From NCBI GenBank assembly GCA_019638525.1, contig JAHBTO010000006.1:62001-126000 (forward strand): 64,000 bases of DNA, read 5' to 3'. The notes beneath the pieces are model-generated. The model had not been told where the DNA came from. It searched no databases and saw nothing but the letters and a program-made list of their open reading frames with translations. The position numbers were made by a program, and so were the translations under genes. This DNA comes from Ferruginibacter sp. Its GTDB lineage: Bacteria; Bacteroidota; Bacteroidia; Chitinophagales; Chitinophagaceae. Below are positions 1-8,916 of the stretch, in pieces (the stretch's first letter is position 1; each line of letters starts with the position of its first letter).

Positions 1-306
1 GCATTGTTTGAACCCATACATGGTTCTTACCCTCAGGCTGCCGGTAAAGATATTGCCAACCCTATTGGCTCCATACTTTCTGCAGCCATGCTGCTTGAAT
101 ACCTTGGTATGAAAGAAGAAGCAGATACTGTAAGAAAAGCTGTAGAATGGACATTGCAGAATGGTTTTGTAACCAAAGACATTGACCCTGTCAATTTCTA
201 TTTCACTTCTACCCTTGGCGAACTAATTACTGATTATATCAATGGCGTGGTGCCCGGTTCGGTAAAGAAAGAAAATATAGAGTTGAGAAAATCAACCATT
301 ATATAA
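1..306 (+). CDS. leuB: 3-isopropylmalate dehydrogenase, C-terminal part
   Basis: This is the 3' end of a gene whose start lies outside the window; frame 1 is open from base 1 to the TAA at 304-306, about 101 residues. The peptide contains the signature ALFEPIHGS followed by [10 protein letters not shown], typical of the C-terminal NAD-binding part of isopropylmalate dehydrogenase, which oxidatively decarboxylates 3-isopropylmalate in leucine synthesis. A Tyr replaces the usual Ala after HGS. Its place directly before the ilv operon fits a combined leucine/isoleucine/valine locus. Isocitrate dehydrogenase is a related alternative, but the neighbours and the short ending favour LeuB. Confidence 0.93.
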   Translation, partial: ALFEPIHGSYPQAAGKDIANPIGSILSAAMLLEYLGMKEEADTVRKAVEWTLQNGFVTKDIDPVNFYFTSTLGELITDYINGVVPGSVKKENIELRKSTII

Positions 307-371
307 ACAGGCTATTAACGAAGGCCTTAAAAAAAACTTGCTTGTACAGTTCTTTTTTAAAGTGGCGGATG

Positions 372-379
372 TATATTTG
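372..379 (+). promoter_or_regulatory. Bacteroidota -7 promoter box TATATTTG for the ilv leader
   Basis: The octamer TATATTTG matches the Bacteroidota consensus TAnnTTTG exactly. It lies 15 nt before the ATG of the leader ORF, so transcription would start at about 384-388 with a very short 5' UTR. No good TTTG -33 element is seen at the expected distance; TTG trinucleotides at 338-344 are somewhat too far upstream. This is a sequence match only. Confidence 0.6.
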
Positions 380-394
380 CAACAGATTCATCTA

Positions 395-499
395 ATGAAG
401 AAGCAAAACACATATAATATTATTAACCAAATAGCTGCAATTATTATTGTGGCCATTATTATTATACCTGTTTCTTCGGGAGGTGGAGTACTATTATAA
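395..499 (+). CDS. Ile/Val/Leu-rich leader peptide of the ilv operon (34 aa)
   Basis: A short ORF starts with ATG at 395 and stops with TAA at 497-499. Of 34 residues, ten are Ile, three Val and two Leu, including two dense Ile runs (AIIIVAIIII, residues 15-24) and a terminal VLL. It lies just after a TAnnTTTG box and just before an intrinsic terminator preceding ilvE. Such a composition and position is the hallmark of an attenuation leader peptide that senses charged branched-chain tRNAs. Stalling in the Ile runs would leave 479-486 free to form an antiterminator. The hydrophobic run could be mistaken for a membrane peptide, but the context argues for a leader. It is too short for most gene finders. 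Confidence 0.85.
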   Translation: MKKQNTYNIINQIAAIIIVAIIIIPVSSGGGVLL

Positions 500-548
500 A
501 CTAAATTTAAAAAATATACAGACCCGCCTCCGGAAGGCGGGTTTTTTT
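479..548 (+). terminator. Attenuator of the ilv operon: terminator hairpin with competing antiterminator
   Basis: The terminator stem is 522-529 paired with 535-542 (8 bp, ACCCGCCT with AGGCGGGT) around a 5-nt loop, followed by T-run 542-547. The leader-ORF segment GGAGGTGG (479-486) can pair over 8 bp, with one G-U wobble, with CCGCCTCC (524-531), the left arm of the terminator, so the two structures exclude each other. The antiterminator arm lies inside the last codons of the leader ORF. A ribosome reaching the stop codon would mask it, whereas a ribosome stalled at the Ile codons would not. This gives transcription attenuation of ilvE-ilvA in response to Ile/Val/Leu supply. Confidence 0.85.
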
Positions 549-579
549 ATGCTTATACAATTACAAAAACAGGTAAATC

Positions 580-1515
580 ATGGCAAACTATTACAACAGC
601 AACACAGTTATTTATCACAATGGTGAATTTTTAAAAGCCGTTGATGCAAAGACGGATCTTTACGGGCAATCGTTACACTATGGCTATGCAGTATTTGAAG
701 GCATACGTTCGTATAAGACCACAACAGGCGAAACAAAAATATTTAAAGCTGTTGAACATTATGACAGGTTGCAACAATCTGCTTTAGCCGTAAACCTGCC
801 ATACCATTGGAATACAGAAGAATTGATTAGCACCACATACGAGTTGCTGCACAGGAATAATTTACAGGATGCTTATATCCGTCCGCTCATTTATGCACCA
901 GCCAATATGAGTTTTGTACAAAACAAAGAATCGTTTATTGCCATTGAAGTTTGGGAAATGCAACCTTTTCTTGGTGAGCAACTTTTAAAAGTGATGAGTT
1001 CATCTTTTCAAAGGCCCAACCCCAAAGGATTTAAAATTACTGCCAAAGTAAGCGGCCATTATGTAAACTCCATACTTGCCAGCCAGGAAGCAAAAGCAAA
1101 AGGGTACGATGAAGCATTGTTATCCGACATAAACGGATTTGTGGCAGAAGCACCGGGCGCCAATATATTTTATGAAAAACACGGAAAATTATTTACACCA
1201 TCATTGGGAAATATACTGCCGGGTATTACAAGGGCAACGGTTATTGAAATCTGTAAAGAAAAAGGTATACCCGTTACTGAAAAACAAATTACAACTGAAG
1301 AGTTATTACAAGCCGATGCAGCATTCTTTTGCGGCACGGCCGCCGAAGTGATAGGCTTTGAAAGCCTCGACGGTATTAAGTTTACAAAAGATTGGAATAA
1401 AAGCATCAGTAAACAAATACAGGATGCATATAAGCGCAGGGTAACTTCTTCAAACAGTTTCTTAGCTGAACCATCAAAAGAAAAATTTCAGCTGGAAAAA
1501 ATTGTTTTACAATAA
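580..1515 (+). CDS. ilvE: Branched-chain amino acid aminotransferase
   Basis: The 311-residue protein is a class IV PLP-dependent aminotransferase that makes Val, Ile and Leu from their 2-oxo acids with glutamate as donor. Visible signatures are [11 protein letters not shown] near residue 35, the YIRPLIY segment near residue 105, the lysine of the [13 protein letters not shown] stretch near residue 155 as probable Schiff-base residue, and EAPGANIF near residue 190. The length fits the family. It is the first structural gene after the attenuator; its TAA is followed one base later by the ilvD ATG, implying one transcript and possible translational coupling. D-amino-acid transaminase or aminodeoxychorismate lyase are the other class IV options, but the operon settles the role. 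Confidence 0.95.
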   Translation: MANYYNSNTVIYHNGEFLKAVDAKTDLYGQSLHYGYAVFEGIRSYKTTTGETKIFKAVEHYDRLQQSALAVNLPYHWNTEELISTTYELLHRNNLQDAYIRPLIYAPANMSFVQNKESFIAIEVWEMQPFLGEQLLKVMSSSFQRPNPKGFKITAKVSGHYVNSILASQEAKAKGYDEALLSDINGFVAEAPGANIFYEKHGKLFTPSLGNILPGITRATVIEICKEKGIPVTEKQITTEELLQADAAFFCGTAAEVIGFESLDGIKFTKDWNKSISKQIQDAYKRRVTSSNSFLAEPSKEKFQLEKIVLQ

Positions 1516-1516
1516 A

Positions 1517-3253
1517 ATGAATCCCGATAAAAAAATTGAAACAACAGTTTTATATCAAACAAGCATGAATAACGGATTGAACAAATACAGCAAAACACTT
1601 ACACAGGATGCCACACAACCTGCAGCACAGGCCATGTATTATGCCATTGGTTTTAAGGAAGAAGATTTTAACAAAGCGCAGGTTGGCATTGTAAGTATGG
1701 GCTGGGATGGTAACCCCTGTAATATGCACCTGAACGATTTGGCTACTGCTGTAAAGAAGAGCGTTAATGCTACAGAAGGCTTGCTGGGCCTTCGTTTTTA
1801 CACTATCGGTGTAAGCGATGGCATTAGCATGGGAACCGATGGCATGCGATACAGCCTGGTTAGCCGTGATTTAATTGCCGACAGCATTGAAACAAATGCA
1901 GGCGCACAATATTATGATGCATTAATTGCAATACCGGGTTGCGATAAAAATATGCCGGGCTCTGTTATGGCTATGGGAAGATTGAACCGTCCGGCCATTA
2001 TGCTTTACGGTGGCACTATTGCACCCGGCCATTACAAAGGCGAAGATTTGAATATTGTTTCTGCCTTTGAAGCGCTTGGGCAAAAAATTGCAGGCAGTTT
2101 AAGTGAAAATGATTTTAAAGGCATTGTGCAACATGCATGCCCCGGTGCAGGCGCCTGTGGTGGCATGTACACAGCCAACACAATGGCAAGTGCTATTGAA
2201 GCATTGGGAATGAGTTTACCTAATTCATCTTCTAATCCTGCACTTAGCATGGATAAGCAAAAAGAATGTGAAGCAGTAGGCAAAGCAATAAAGATTTTAT
2301 TGGAGAAAGATATTAAGCCTTCTGATATCATGACCCGTAAGGCTTTTGAAAACGCCATTACCGTTGTGATGGCATTAGGTGGAAGTACCAATGCAGTGCT
2401 TCACCTGGTAGCTATTGCAAAAAGTGTACATGTTGATATTACTCCCGATGATTTTCAAACCATCAGTAACAAAGTACCGCTGCTGGCCGATTTTAAACCA
2501 AGTGGTAAATACCTGATGCAGGACCTGCATGAACATGGTGGCGTACCTGCCGTGATGAAATATTTATTAAGTAAAGGATTATTGCACGGCGATTGCCTTA
2601 CCGTAACCGGCAAAACAATTGCAGAAAATCTTGTTGAAGCGCCGGCGCTTGATTTTGAAAAGCAGAAAATAATTATGCCATTAGAAAAACCATTGAAAGC
2701 AACAGGGCATTTACAAATACTTTATGGCAACCTGGCTCCAAAAGGCAGCGTAGCAAAAATAACCGGGAAGGAAGGTGAAAAGTTTGAAGGCACAGCAAGA
2801 GTATTTGACGGTGAAAAAGATTTGATAGCCGGCATTGCTTCTGGCAAAGTGCATGCAGGCGATGTGGTGGTGATACGCTACATAGGCCCAAAAGGCGCAC
2901 CGGGCATGCCCGAAATGCTAAAGCCAACATCGGCCATCATTGGCGCAGGGCTTGGCAAAACAGTAGCGCTCATTACTGATGGACGATTTAGTGGTGGCAC
3001 ACATGGTTTTGTTGTTGGCCACATTACCCCCGAAGCTTTTGAAGGCGGATTGATTGCATTGGTTAAAGATGATGACAAGATTGAAATAGATGCAGTAAAC
3101 AATAAGCTTACATTAAAAGTTCCGGATGATGAAATTGCAGAACGAAGAAAAAACTGGAAGCAACCAGCACTGAAAGCAACAAGAGGAATTTTATTTAAAT
3201 ATGCACAACAGGTTAAGCCGGCCCACGAGGGATGTGTAACAGATGAAAATTAA
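1517..3253 (+). CDS. ilvD: Dihydroxy-acid dehydratase
   Basis: The 578-residue product matches IlvD, the Fe-S enzyme that dehydrates 2,3-dihydroxy-3-methylbutanoate (or -pentanoate) to the 2-oxo acid precursors of Val and Ile. Cluster-ligand cysteines are visible in [11 protein letters not shown] and [19 protein letters not shown]; the C-terminal [12 protein letters not shown] and [11 protein letters not shown] motifs are also present. The start is taken as ATG 1517, one base after the ilvE stop; an in-frame TTG at 1502 lies within ilvE and ATG 1565 is an alternative. Residues before about 17 are not conserved in the family, so the exact start is uncertain. The gene is followed 11 bases later by ilvB. 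Confidence 0.95.
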   Translation: MNPDKKIETTVLYQTSMNNGLNKYSKTLTQDATQPAAQAMYYAIGFKEEDFNKAQVGIVSMGWDGNPCNMHLNDLATAVKKSVNATEGLLGLRFYTIGVSDGISMGTDGMRYSLVSRDLIADSIETNAGAQYYDALIAIPGCDKNMPGSVMAMGRLNRPAIMLYGGTIAPGHYKGEDLNIVSAFEALGQKIAGSLSENDFKGIVQHACPGAGACGGMYTANTMASAIEALGMSLPNSSSNPALSMDKQKECEAVGKAIKILLEKDIKPSDIMTRKAFENAITVVMALGGSTNAVLHLVAIAKSVHVDITPDDFQTISNKVPLLADFKPSGKYLMQDLHEHGGVPAVMKYLLSKGLLHGDCLTVTGKTIAENLVEAPALDFEKQKIIMPLEKPLKATGHLQILYGNLAPKGSVAKITGKEGEKFEGTARVFDGEKDLIAGIASGKVHAGDVVVIRYIGPKGAPGMPEMLKPTSAIIGAGLGKTVALITDGRFSGGTHGFVVGHITPEAFEGGLIALVKDDDKIEIDAVNNKLTLKVPDDEIAERRKNWKQPALKATRGILFKYAQQVKPAHEGCVTDEN

Positions 3254-3264
3254 ACTTAGCAAAG

Positions 3265-5013
3265 ATGCAAACATTAACATTACAACAAAGAAGACAAACT
3301 AAAAAGAATACAACAACCAAAAGTGGTAGCCTTGCCGTATTGGATGCACTTGTTGCCGAAGAAGTAACAACGGTTTTTGGTTATCCCGGCGGCGCCATCA
3401 TGCCTATTTATGATGCCTTGTATGATTACAGCGATAAGTTGAAACATATTTTAACTAGGCACGAACAGGGCTCTATACACGCTGCACAAGGCTATGCCAG
3501 AACAAGCGGCAACACAGGTGTGGTGTTTGCCACAAGCGGCCCCGGCGCCACCAACCTTGTAACCGGTTTGGCAGATGCGATGATTGATTCAACACCGGTG
3601 GTATGTATTACCGGCCAGGTGTTTGCACAATTGCTTGGCACCGATGCTTTCCAGGAAACAGATATCATCAACATTACTACACCGGTTACCAAATGGAATT
3701 ACCAAATAACAGATGCAACTGAAATACCATCGGTACTTGCCAAAGCATTTTATATTGCTAAAAGCGGAAGGCCGGGACCTGTATTGATTGATATTACCAA
3801 GAATGCACAGTTGCAAGAATTTGAATATGCAGGATACAAAAAATGCAATCATATAAGAAGCTACCGCCCCACTCCCATTGTTCGCAAAGAATATGTGGAA
3901 GCTGCTGCCAAACTTATTAATGAAGCCCAAAGGCCTTTTGTAATTTTTGGACAGGGTGTGATACTTGGTAAAGCCGAAAAAGAATTTAAAGCATTTATTG
4001 AAAAAGCCGGCATACCTGCTGCATGGACAATTATGGGAATGAGTGCAATACCAACTGATCATCCTTTGGGTGTTGGCATGTTGGGCATGCATGGAAACTA
4101 TGGCCCTAATTTATTAACCAACCAATGTGATGTGTTAATTGCTGTGGGTATGCGATTTGATGACCGTGTAACAGGCCGCCTTGATAAATATGCAAAGCAG
4201 GCAAAAGTAATTCATCTTGACATAGACCCAGCAGAGATTGATAAGAATGTAAAAACAACTATACCTGTTTGGGGCGATTGTAAAGAAACATTACCCATGC
4301 TGACCAAACTTGTAGAAAATAAAACCCATACGCAGTGGCTACAAAAGTTTGCAGACTGTGCTACTAAGGAAAAAGAGAAAGTGATTGCACAGGAATTGAG
4401 CCCGGTATCAGAAATTTTATCAATGGGAGAAGTAATTGAATTAGTAAATGAATTAACAAAAGGCGAAGCTGTAATTGTAACCGATGTTGGCCAGCACCAG
4501 ATGGTAGCCTGCCGTTATGCAAAATTCAACCAATCAAAAAGCAATATCACAAGTGGCGGGCTTGGCACCATGGGCTTTGCATTGCCTGCGGCCATAGGCG
4601 CAAAATATGGCGCCCCGCAAAGAACAGTGGTGGCAGTTATTGGCGATGGGGGTTTCCAGATGACTTTGCAGGAACTTGGCACCATTATGCAATTTGATAT
4701 TGATATAAAAATTTTAATTCTCAATAACCAGTTTCTTGGTATGGTAAGGCAATGGCAGGAATTATTTCATCAACGCCGCTATTCGTTTACAGATATAACA
4801 AGTCCTGATTTTGTGCAACTGGCAAGGGCTTACCGCATAGAAGGAAAAACGGTTAGCAAGCGGGAGAACCTGAAAGCGGCACTAAATACAATGCTTAACC
4901 ACAAAGGCTCTTATTTGCTTGAAGTGATGGTAGGAAAAGAAAACAATGTGTTCCCGATGGTGCCGCAGGGCAAGGGCGTGGCCGAAATTGTTTTAAGCAA
5001 GGATGAGATTTAA
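3265..5013 (+). CDS. ilvB: Acetolactate synthase large (catalytic) subunit
   Basis: The 582-residue protein is the TPP-, FAD- and Mg-dependent catalytic subunit that condenses pyruvate with pyruvate or 2-oxobutyrate. The N-terminal TPP domain shows GYPGGAIMPIYDAL and the catalytic glutamate in LTRHEQGSIHAAQGYAR. The C-terminal TPP/Mg motif is GDGGFQMTLQELGTI followed by ILNNQFLGMVRQWQ. A Lys/Thr-rich stretch of about 20 residues precedes the first domain. It lies between ilvD and ilvN, the usual arrangement. The NQFLGMVRQWQ segment and the neighbouring regulatory subunit argue for biosynthetic acetolactate synthase rather than glyoxylate carboligase or pyruvate oxidase. Confidence 0.95.
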   Translation: MQTLTLQQRRQTKKNTTTKSGSLAVLDALVAEEVTTVFGYPGGAIMPIYDALYDYSDKLKHILTRHEQGSIHAAQGYARTSGNTGVVFATSGPGATNLVTGLADAMIDSTPVVCITGQVFAQLLGTDAFQETDIINITTPVTKWNYQITDATEIPSVLAKAFYIAKSGRPGPVLIDITKNAQLQEFEYAGYKKCNHIRSYRPTPIVRKEYVEAAAKLINEAQRPFVIFGQGVILGKAEKEFKAFIEKAGIPAAWTIMGMSAIPTDHPLGVGMLGMHGNYGPNLLTNQCDVLIAVGMRFDDRVTGRLDKYAKQAKVIHLDIDPAEIDKNVKTTIPVWGDCKETLPMLTKLVENKTHTQWLQKFADCATKEKEKVIAQELSPVSEILSMGEVIELVNELTKGEAVIVTDVGQHQMVACRYAKFNQSKSNITSGGLGTMGFALPAAIGAKYGAPQRTVVAVIGDGGFQMTLQELGTIMQFDIDIKILILNNQFLGMVRQWQELFHQRRYSFTDITSPDFVQLARAYRIEGKTVSKRENLKAALNTMLNHKGSYLLEVMVGKENNVFPMVPQGKGVAEIVLSKDEI

Positions 5014-5056
5014 TAACCGTTGTTATAAAAGATAACTGAAAATAAAATTTATTAAA

Positions 5057-5647
5057 ATGGAAAAGAAAGAATTCACCATAACGGTATTTACCGAAAACCA
5101 GATTGGTTTGCTGAACCGTATTGCTATCATTTTTTCGAGACGCAAAATAAATGTTGAAAGCCTGAATACTTCTCCTACCGAAGTGGAGAGTGTGCACAGG
5201 TTTACAATTGTTATCAGCGAAACAGAAGATGTTGTTAAAAAATTATGTCGGCAAATTGAAAAACAAGTGGAGGTATTAAAAGCTTATTACAATAACGGCG
5301 ACGAAATTGTTTGGCAGGAACTTGCATTGTACAAGGTAAGTACTGATGCCATTGCTGAAAAAGTAAAAGTAGAACGATTGCTTAGAGAGAATGGCGCAAG
5401 AGTGGTTGCCATAAGGAAAGATTATACTGTTTTTGAAACTACAGGGCAACGGGAAGAAACCGACGGGCTTTTAAAAGTGCTTGAACCTTATGGCCTGATT
5501 GAGTTTGTACGCAGCGCCAGGGTGGCCATTATAAAAGGCAGCAGCGATTTTCATGAAAGGCTTAAAGAGTTTGAATACCAGGAGCCGGGTGAAGATGTAA
5601 TAGAAAATGAATTTTTAGACAAGAATGAAGAAGTGTTTGCCATGTAA
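5057..5647 (+). CDS. ilvN: Acetolactate synthase small (regulatory) subunit
   Basis: The 196-residue protein begins with an ACT domain (ITVFTENQIGLLNRIAIIFS, residues 7-26, then RRKINVESLNTSPTE) and continues with the ALS_ss_C-type second domain, including ELALYKV and a VRSARVAIIKG segment. It binds to IlvB, stimulates it and mediates valine feedback. Its length is that of the longer IlvH-like small subunits. It follows ilvB after 43 bases. The nucleotide between ilvN and ilvC (5648-5792) carries no gene. Confidence 0.93.
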   Translation: MEKKEFTITVFTENQIGLLNRIAIIFSRRKINVESLNTSPTEVESVHRFTIVISETEDVVKKLCRQIEKQVEVLKAYYNNGDEIVWQELALYKVSTDAIAEKVKVERLLRENGARVVAIRKDYTVFETTGQREETDGLLKVLEPYGLIEFVRSARVAIIKGSSDFHERLKEFEYQEPGEDVIENEFLDKNEEVFAM

Positions 5648-5792
5648 AGAGCATGAAAAATCATTTGCTTGTGTAGCTCATTGATGAGTTAAGAACAAAA
5701 AGTACAAGTGAGTGACACAACGCTGATGCCATGAAAAACAAATGCAGGTAACAAAAAATAAAAAATTAAATCACCAATAAAAATTATCAATA

Positions 5793-6923
5793 ATGGCAAA
5801 ATTAAAATTTGGTAACGTAGAAGAAAACGTAGTAACAAGGGAAGAGTTCCCATTAAGTAAAGCACAGGAAGTGCTTAAGAACGAAACGGTAGCCGTTATT
5901 GGCTATGGCGTACAAGGCCCCGGGCAGGCATTAAACCAGAAAGACAATGGCATTAATGTAATTGTTGGGCAACGCAAAAATTCAAAAACATGGGACAAAG
6001 CCATTAATGATGGATTTGTGCCCGGCGAAACTTTGTTTGAAATTGAAGAAGCCCTGCAAAGAGGAACCATCATTTGTTATTTACTGAGCGATGCTGCACA
6101 AATTGCATTATGGCCAACCGTGCAAAAACATTTAACGGCGGGCAAGGCATTGTATTTTTCTCATGGCTTTGGCGTAACCTTTAATGAGCAAACAGGCATT
6201 GTACCTCCAAAAGATGTAGATGTATTTTTAGTGGCACCAAAAGGAAGCGGCACTTCGTTAAGAAGGATGTTTTTACAAGGCCGTGGTTTAAATAGTTCGT
6301 ATGCAATTTACCAGGATGCAACAGGCAAAGCGTTTGAAAGGGTTGCAGCATTAGGCATTGCGGTAGGCAGTGGTTATTTATTTGAAACCGATTTTAAGAA
6401 AGAAGTGTACAGCGACCTAACCGGCGAAAGAGGAACATTGATGGGCGCCATTCAGGGAATTTTTGCAGCTCAATATGAAGTGTTGCGTAGTAAAGGCCAC
6501 ACTCCTTCTGAAGCTTTTAACGAAACTGTGGAAGAATTAACACAATCACTGATGCCGTTGGTGGCCGAAAACGGTATGGACTGGATGTATGCCAATTGCT
6601 CTACCACCGCACAACGTGGCGCATTGGACTGGTGGAAAAAATTTAGAGATGCTACCAAGCCCGTTTTTACCGAACTGTATGAAAGCGTAGCAAGCGGCAA
6701 AGAATCGCAACGCTCAATTGACAGTAATAGTAAAACCGATTATCGTGAGAAGCTGGAAGAAGAATTAAAAGAGCTGCGTGATAGTGAACTATGGCAGGCA
6801 GGCAAAACCGTTAGAAGCCTTAGGCCCGAAAACCAAAAGCCCAAACAGGATACAGGCAACCAGGAACAAAACACTGCAGGGTTATATAAAAAAACTGTAG
6901 AAAAAACTGAAAGTGTAAATTAA
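5793..6923 (+). CDS. ilvC: Ketol-acid reductoisomerase with C-terminal tail
   Basis: The 376-residue enzyme isomerises and reduces acetolactate or acetohydroxybutyrate to the dihydroxy acids. The Rossmann motif is VIGYGVQGPGQALN near residues 35-48, followed by the cofactor-selecting loop GQRKNSKTWDKA; APKGSGTSLRRMF and DLTGERGTLMG mark the active site region. The family-like sequence ends at about residue 345 (VRSLRPEN); the last 30 residues are polar, rich in Gln, Asn, Lys and Thr, and look like an added flexible tail. The gene follows ilvN by 145 bases without an obvious new promoter and precedes ilvA by 12 bases. Confidence 0.95.
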   Translation: MAKLKFGNVEENVVTREEFPLSKAQEVLKNETVAVIGYGVQGPGQALNQKDNGINVIVGQRKNSKTWDKAINDGFVPGETLFEIEEALQRGTIICYLLSDAAQIALWPTVQKHLTAGKALYFSHGFGVTFNEQTGIVPPKDVDVFLVAPKGSGTSLRRMFLQGRGLNSSYAIYQDATGKAFERVAALGIAVGSGYLFETDFKKEVYSDLTGERGTLMGAIQGIFAAQYEVLRSKGHTPSEAFNETVEELTQSLMPLVAENGMDWMYANCSTTAQRGALDWWKKFRDATKPVFTELYESVASGKESQRSIDSNSKTDYREKLEEELKELRDSELWQAGKTVRSLRPENQKPKQDTGNQEQNTAGLYKKTVEKTESVN

Positions 6924-6935
6924 AAAATAAAAAAT

Positions 6936-8195
6936 ATGCATACGGCACCTGGCACTACATATAAATTATCTTTTCATGAAGCGGCTGAGCGGTTAAAAGA
7001 TGTGGTAAAACATACAGCGCTTAGTTATAATGCATCGCTTTCGAAAAAATACAAGTGTAATGTTTTTTTGAAACGGGAAGATTTGCAGATTGTACGATCT
7101 TATAAATTAAGAGGTGCATATAATATGATGAGTTCGCTAACTAATGAAGAACTTGATAATGGTGTGGTATGTGCCAGTGCCGGTAACCATGCACAGGGAT
7201 TTGCTTACAGTTGCCGTAAGTTAAATATAAATGGCGTGGTGTTTATGCCTATCACCACACCCAAACAAAAAATAAACCAGACAGAAATGTTTGGAGAAGG
7301 GTTTATTGAAATTAGATTGGTGGGTGATACTTTTGATGATTGTGCCAATGCTGCCAAACATTTTTCTGAAACTAATGGTATGACATTTATCCCGCCTTTT
7401 GATCATTACCGCATCATTGAAGGGCAGGGAACGGTGGCTGTTGAAATTTTAGAAGATCAACCACAGGTAGATTTTCTTTTTGTTCCTGTTGGCGGTGGCG
7501 GTTTAAGCGCCGGCATTGGATCGTACTTTAAAACTTATTCGCCCAAAACAAAAATAATAGGCCTTGAACCGGAAGGCGCCCCTTCTATGTCGGAAGCATT
7601 AAAAGCCGGGCATCCTGTAACATTGCCATCTATTGAAGGTTTTGTGGATGGTGCTGCGGTAAAATGTGTTGGCAATATAACTTTCGAAATTTGTAAAGAT
7701 GTAATTGATGATATGCAACTGGTACCTGAAGGAAAGATATGCAGTAGCATATTGCAATTGTATAATGAAGAAGCAATAGTGGTGGAGCCTGCAGGTGCAT
7801 TGAGTATTGCTGCACTGGATTTTTATAAAGATGAAATTGCCGGGAAGAATGTGGTGTGTATTGTTAGCGGAAGTAACAATGATATTACCCGAACAGAAGA
7901 GATAAAAGAACGTTCATTATTGTATGAAGGATTGAAACATTATTTCCTTATTAATTTTTCGCAGCGGCCCGGCGCCTTAAAGGAATTTGTAAATGATGTA
8001 TTGGGAAAGGATGACGACATTACTTATTTTCAATACAATAAAAAAAATAACCGTGAAGAAGGCCCGGCGGTGGTAGGTATTGAATTAAAACGTAAGCCTG
8101 ACCTGGATATTATTTTACAACGACTGAAAGACAAGAAGATAAGGCACCAGCATTTAAACGAACAAAGGGAATTATTCACTCACCTTGTTTTTTAA
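6936..8195 (+). CDS. ilvA: Threonine ammonia-lyase (threonine deaminase)
   Basis: The 419-residue PLP enzyme makes 2-oxobutyrate from threonine, the first isoleucine-specific step. The catalytic lysine lies in RSYKLRGAYNMM (about residue 57), SAGNHAQGFAYS is the substrate loop, and VPVGGGGLSAG is the phosphate-binding glycine loop. The last 90 residues form an ACT-like regulatory domain (FSQRPGALKEFVNDVLG), matching the short single-ACT IlvA form common in Gram-positives and Bacteroidota. It is the last gene of the operon; the next gene is on the opposite strand 28 bases away and no strong terminator hairpin is seen between them. Confidence 0.94.
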   Translation: MHTAPGTTYKLSFHEAAERLKDVVKHTALSYNASLSKKYKCNVFLKREDLQIVRSYKLRGAYNMMSSLTNEELDNGVVCASAGNHAQGFAYSCRKLNINGVVFMPITTPKQKINQTEMFGEGFIEIRLVGDTFDDCANAAKHFSETNGMTFIPPFDHYRIIEGQGTVAVEILEDQPQVDFLFVPVGGGGLSAGIGSYFKTYSPKTKIIGLEPEGAPSMSEALKAGHPVTLPSIEGFVDGAAVKCVGNITFEICKDVIDDMQLVPEGKICSSILQLYNEEAIVVEPAGALSIAALDFYKDEIAGKNVVCIVSGSNNDITRTEEIKERSLLYEGLKHYFLINFSQRPGALKEFVNDVLGKDDDITYFQYNKKNNREEGPAVVGIELKRKPDLDIILQRLKDKKIRHQHLNEQRELFTHLVF

Positions 8196-8223
8196 ATAAA
8201 TACAACTGGGTTAAGGTATTGCA

Positions 8224-8838
8224 TCAAATTAATCCAATCTTTATCCCTTTGCTGATAAGTATAGCTGTATTTTTTGCGTCAAATTTTTCTAACAGGCTTT
8301 TGCGGTGAGTATTAACTGTTGCTATACTAATAAACAGTTTTTCTGCAATCTCAGTATTGGTAAGGCCTTCTGCAATTAATTGCAAGACTTCTTTTTCACG
8401 CCTTGTAACTGGCGGAAGACTGTTATCAGATTCTCTTAATGAAAGGCTTACTTCATGACTCAGGTAATTTTTACCTAACATCACAGTTGTTATTGCTTCA
8501 AGCAATTCTGATTTATCAGCGTTTTTTAACACGTAGCCCGAAGCGCCATTCTCCATCATATTGCGTACATAGGCCTGTTGATTGAATGTGCTTAACCCAA
8601 TTACAAATATGGAAGGATATTTTGCACGCACTTCTTTGCACAAATCAATTCCACTTAAATCGGGCAGGTTAATATCCATTAAAATCACATCGGGTTGCAG
8701 TTGTTTTAAAAAAGCAAGGCAGGAAGCTGCATTGGTGGCATGACCCATCCAGTCAATCTCCTTTTCATTTTGCAAAAGCGAGCGAATGCCCTCAATTACC
8801 ATGTAGTGATCATCTACTATAAAAACACTTGCTTTCAT
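8224..8838 (-). CDS. NarL/LuxR-family response regulator
   Basis: The 204-residue protein has an N-terminal receiver domain (acidic pair D9/D10, phosphoacceptor D55 in VILMDINLPDLSG, conserved lysine in GYVLKNADKS) and a C-terminal LuxR-type helix-turn-helix (TRREKEVLQLIAEGLTNTEI, then ATVNTHRKSLLEKF). It lies 78 bases downstream of the kinase at 8917-10854 on the same strand, forming a two-component pair. NarL-type regulators bind inverted repeats as dimers. The six AATCAT-N8-ATGATT sites around this locus are its natural candidate targets, which is an inference from proximity and from the site in front of its own kinase. Confidence 0.92.
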   Translation of the reverse strand: MKASVFIVDDHYMVIEGIRSLLQNEKEIDWMGHATNAASCLAFLKQLQPDVILMDINLPDLSGIDLCKEVRAKYPSIFVIGLSTFNQQAYVRNMMENGASGYVLKNADKSELLEAITTVMLGKNYLSHEVSLSLRESDNSLPPVTRREKEVLQLIAEGLTNTEIAEKLFISIATVNTHRKSLLEKFDAKNTAILISKGIKIGLI

Positions 8839-8916
8839 TATTTGACTGTTGTATCAGTAATTTTGTTGCCGAAAAACGGTATCATCATGCCACAATTATA
8901 CATTCTCAATTTTACA

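Noticed and set aside
1502..1516. TTG start for ilvD within the end of ilvE
   Set aside because: ATG 1517 directly after the ilvE stop is a more likely start, and the five extra residues are not part of the family.
3589..4092. Long minus-strand open frame of 167 codons inside ilvB
   Set aside because: It is fully within a well-supported gene on the other strand and its composition (many Cys, Phe, Tyr) is that of a shadow frame.
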